A DNA stretch of 64,000 bases from Streptosporangium lutulentum (GTDB lineage: Bacteria > Actinomycetota > Actinomycetes > Streptosporangiales > Streptosporangiaceae), in the NCBI RefSeq assembly GCF_030811455.1, contig NZ_JAUSQU010000001.1:7068001-7132000 (forward strand), read 5' to 3'. The first letter of the stretch is position 1. Each line of letters begins with the position of its first letter. The notes under the pieces are model-generated. The model saw only the letters and a program-made list of their open reading frames with translations, had not been told where the DNA came from and ran no database searches. Shown one piece after another: positions 62,425 through 64,000 of this stretch. Both the position numbers and the translations under genes were made by a program.

Positions 62425-64000
62425 CTACTTGGCGCGGCGCCGGGCTCCTCGCCGGGTCTGGGAGGGCCTGCGGGGCAGATCTCCCGCCGTGACCGCGGCC
62501 TGGCGTTGCTTCGCACCATACTCGGCCAGCGCGGCGGCGAGGGCGGAAGCCGATGGTTTGTCGGACATCACATCAACGCGGAGCCCGAACTCCTCGGCCG
62601 TCTTGGCGGTCTGCGGGCCGATCACGGCGATGACCGTGACGTTGTGCGGCTTACCCGCGATGCCCACCAGGTTGCGGACGGTGCTCGACGAGGTGAACAG
62701 CACCGCGTCGAATCCGCCGCCCTTGATGGCCTCACGGGTCGGGGCGGGCGGCGGCGCGGCGCGGACGGTCCGGTAGGCGGTCACGTCGTCGCACTCCCAG
62801 CCGAGCTCGGTCAGCCCGGCCACCAGCGTCTCGGTCGCGATGTCGGCGCGTGGCAGCAGCACCCGGTTGATCGGGTCGAGCATCGAGTCGTACGGGGGCC
62901 ACTCGGCCAGCAGGCCCTCCGACGACTGGTCTCCCGACGGCGTCAGGTCGGGCTTCACGCCGAACTGCACCAGTGCCCGCGCGGTGCTCTCGCCCACGGC
63001 CGCGACCTTGAGCCCGGCGAACGCGCGGGCGTCCAGGCCGTACTCCTCGAACTTCTCGCGCACGGCCTTGACCGCGTTCGCGCTGGTGAACGCCACCCAC
63101 TCGTAGCGTCCCGTGACCAGGCCCTTGATCGCCCGGTCCATCTGCTGCGGGGTGCGCGGCGGCTCGACGGAGATCGTGGGGACCTCCTCGGGCACCGCAC
63201 CGTAGGACCGCAACTGCTCGACCAGGCTGGCCGACTGCTCCTTGGTCCTGGGCACGAGCACCCGCCAGCCGAACAACGGCTTGGTCTCGAACCACGAGAG
63301 CCTGTCACGCATGGCGACGGCCTCGCCGACGACGATCAGCGTCGGTTCCGTCATCCCGGCGTGCTTGAGGTCGGGTCCGATCCGGCCGAGGGTCGTCACC
63401 ACGGTGTACTGCTCGGTGGTGGTGCCCGCGCTGCTGATCGCCACCGGCGTCGAGTCGGGACGGCCCGCGGAGATCAGCGCCTTGCCGATCGCGACGGCCT
63501 CGGAGATGCCGTTGTAGATGACCAGGGTGCCCGCACCCGCGGCGTAGGCGGACCAGTCGTCGATCTGGGTCGCGTCCACGACCCGGAACTCCGGGACCGA
63601 CACCGCCGCGGGGATGCCCGCGTAGGTGAGCACCGCCGTCGCCGGGGGCACGCCGGGCACGATTTCGAAGTCCACCTCCGCCTTGGCGCAGGCCGCGACC
63701 TCCTCGGTGATCGAGGAGAAGAACATCGGGTCACCAGGGCAGAGCCGTACGATGCTGCTGCCGCCCTTGGCCGACGTGACGATCTTCGGCGAGACGGCGC
63801 CCTCCTCCGCGACGTCCATGACCTGGACGTTCTCGCGGCAGTGACGCAGCAGCGAGCCGTACGCCTCCTGGTCGAGGATGACGACGTCCGCCCTGGAGAG
63901 CAGGTCCGCGCCACGTAATGTGAGCAGCCCCTCATCACCGGGGCCCGCGCCCACGAAGGCGACGAACCCGGATGGGCGCTCGAAAGTGGTACTTCCGGAG
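62425..64000 (-). CDS. hemD: CobA/HemD fusion: uroporphyrinogen-III methyltransferase/synthase, 5' end outside
   Basis: About 525 residues are visible; the start lies beyond the window. The N-terminal half is a SAM-dependent uroporphyrinogen III C-methyltransferase ('FVGAGPGDEGLLTLRGADLL', 'VRLCPGDPMFFSSITEEVAA', 'EIVPGVPPATAVLTYAGIPA'), and the C-terminal half a uroporphyrinogen-III synthase fold ('RVLVPRTKEQSASLVEQLRS', 'WVAFTSANAVKAVREKFEEY', 'AVLFTSSSTVRNLVG'). Such fusions are usual in actinobacteria. It ends with a basic tail RRGARRRAK. Confidence 0.9.
   Translation of the reverse strand, partial: SGSTTFERPSGFVAFVGAGPGDEGLLTLRGADLLSRADVVILDQEAYGSLLRHCRENVQVMDVAEEGAVSPKIVTSAKGGSSIVRLCPGDPMFFSSITEEVAACAKAEVDFEIVPGVPPATAVLTYAGIPAAVSVPEFRVVDATQIDDWSAYAAGAGTLVIYNGISEAVAIGKALISAGRPDSTPVAISSAGTTTEQYTVVTTLGRIGPDLKHAGMTEPTLIVVGEAVAMRDRLSWFETKPLFGWRVLVPRTKEQSASLVEQLRSYGAVPEEVPTISVEPPRTPQQMDRAIKGLVTGRYEWVAFTSANAVKAVREKFEEYGLDARAFAGLKVAAVGESTARALVQFGVKPDLTPSGDQSSEGLLAEWPPYDSMLDPINRVLLPRADIATETLVAGLTELGWECDDVTAYRTVRAAPPPAPTREAIKGGGFDAVLFTSSSTVRNLVGIAGKPHNVTVIAVIGPQTAKTAEEFGLRVDVMSDKPSASALAAALAEYGAKQRQAAVTAGDLPRRPSQTRRGARRRAK

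Noticed and set aside
1-64000. tRNA or rRNA genes
   Set aside because: No cloverleaf with TTCRA arm or rRNA-like conserved block was noticed on either strand; this was judged by eye only.

Overview
The window is a high-GC actinobacterial chromosome segment. The gene content fits a filamentous actinomycete of the Streptosporangiales type: a bldC-like regulator, several mycothiol-dependent/DinB-type proteins, many TetR, MarR and GlxA-type regulators with catabolic partners, a complete 14-subunit nuo operon joined to menaquinone genes, and a ResB/CcsB (system II) cytochrome c module next to haem synthesis genes. The genus is not determined. No rRNA, tRNA or CRISPR was seen.

Bases 1 to about 29000 are an accessory, regulator-rich region. 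It holds a cut-off secreted beta-propeller, a secreted alpha/beta hydrolase, a Baeyer-Villiger monooxygenase divergent from a TetR regulator across a perfect 20-bp palindrome, a large HTH/NB-ARC/TPR regulator, a carboxymuconolactone decarboxylase-like protein, a K+ channel with an RCK domain, a TetR/SDR divergon, an intact IS630-family element (11852-13020), and a MarR/DinB divergon. A 332-bp piece of that divergon is present twice (13899-14230 and 16041-16372) around an inserted SDR/XRE pair. Further on are a DUF3800-like protein, a CPBP/PadR/HAAS operon, two GlxA-type regulators, a DJ-1 protein, a membrane glutaredoxin, an imine-reductase-like/DinB pair, remnants of a glyoxalase and of an IS3 element, a VapBC-like pair, rarD, and a MarR gene beside a SnoaL remnant.

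Bases 29024-48130 are a respiratory supercluster read on the minus strand: menG, menJ, nuoA to nuoN, then a long-chain polyprenyl diphosphate synthase. Together these supply part of the menaquinone pathway and the NADH dehydrogenase that reduces it. Four of the nuo gene junctions (B/C, C/D, E/F, F/G) contain short in-frame linker ORFs whose ends overlap the neighbouring stop and start codons (ATGA or GTGA) at seven of the eight ends. They share sequence modules with one another and with the C-terminal tail of NuoG. This resembles the mycobacterial MIRU repeats and is the most unusual feature of the window.

Bases 48209-64000 are mainly housekeeping: a secreted propeller protein, a DUF4229 membrane protein, bldC, a zinc metallopeptidase with a small partner, a PLDc_N-type membrane protein, the ccsB-resB-ccdA-resA cytochrome c maturation operon, a histidine phosphatase, a LysR regulator, a Uma2 nuclease-like protein and haem genes (cobA/hemD fusion, hemB, hemL) with a primase/polymerase-like gene among them. 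Two minisatellites (28-bp and 34-bp units) lie in this part.
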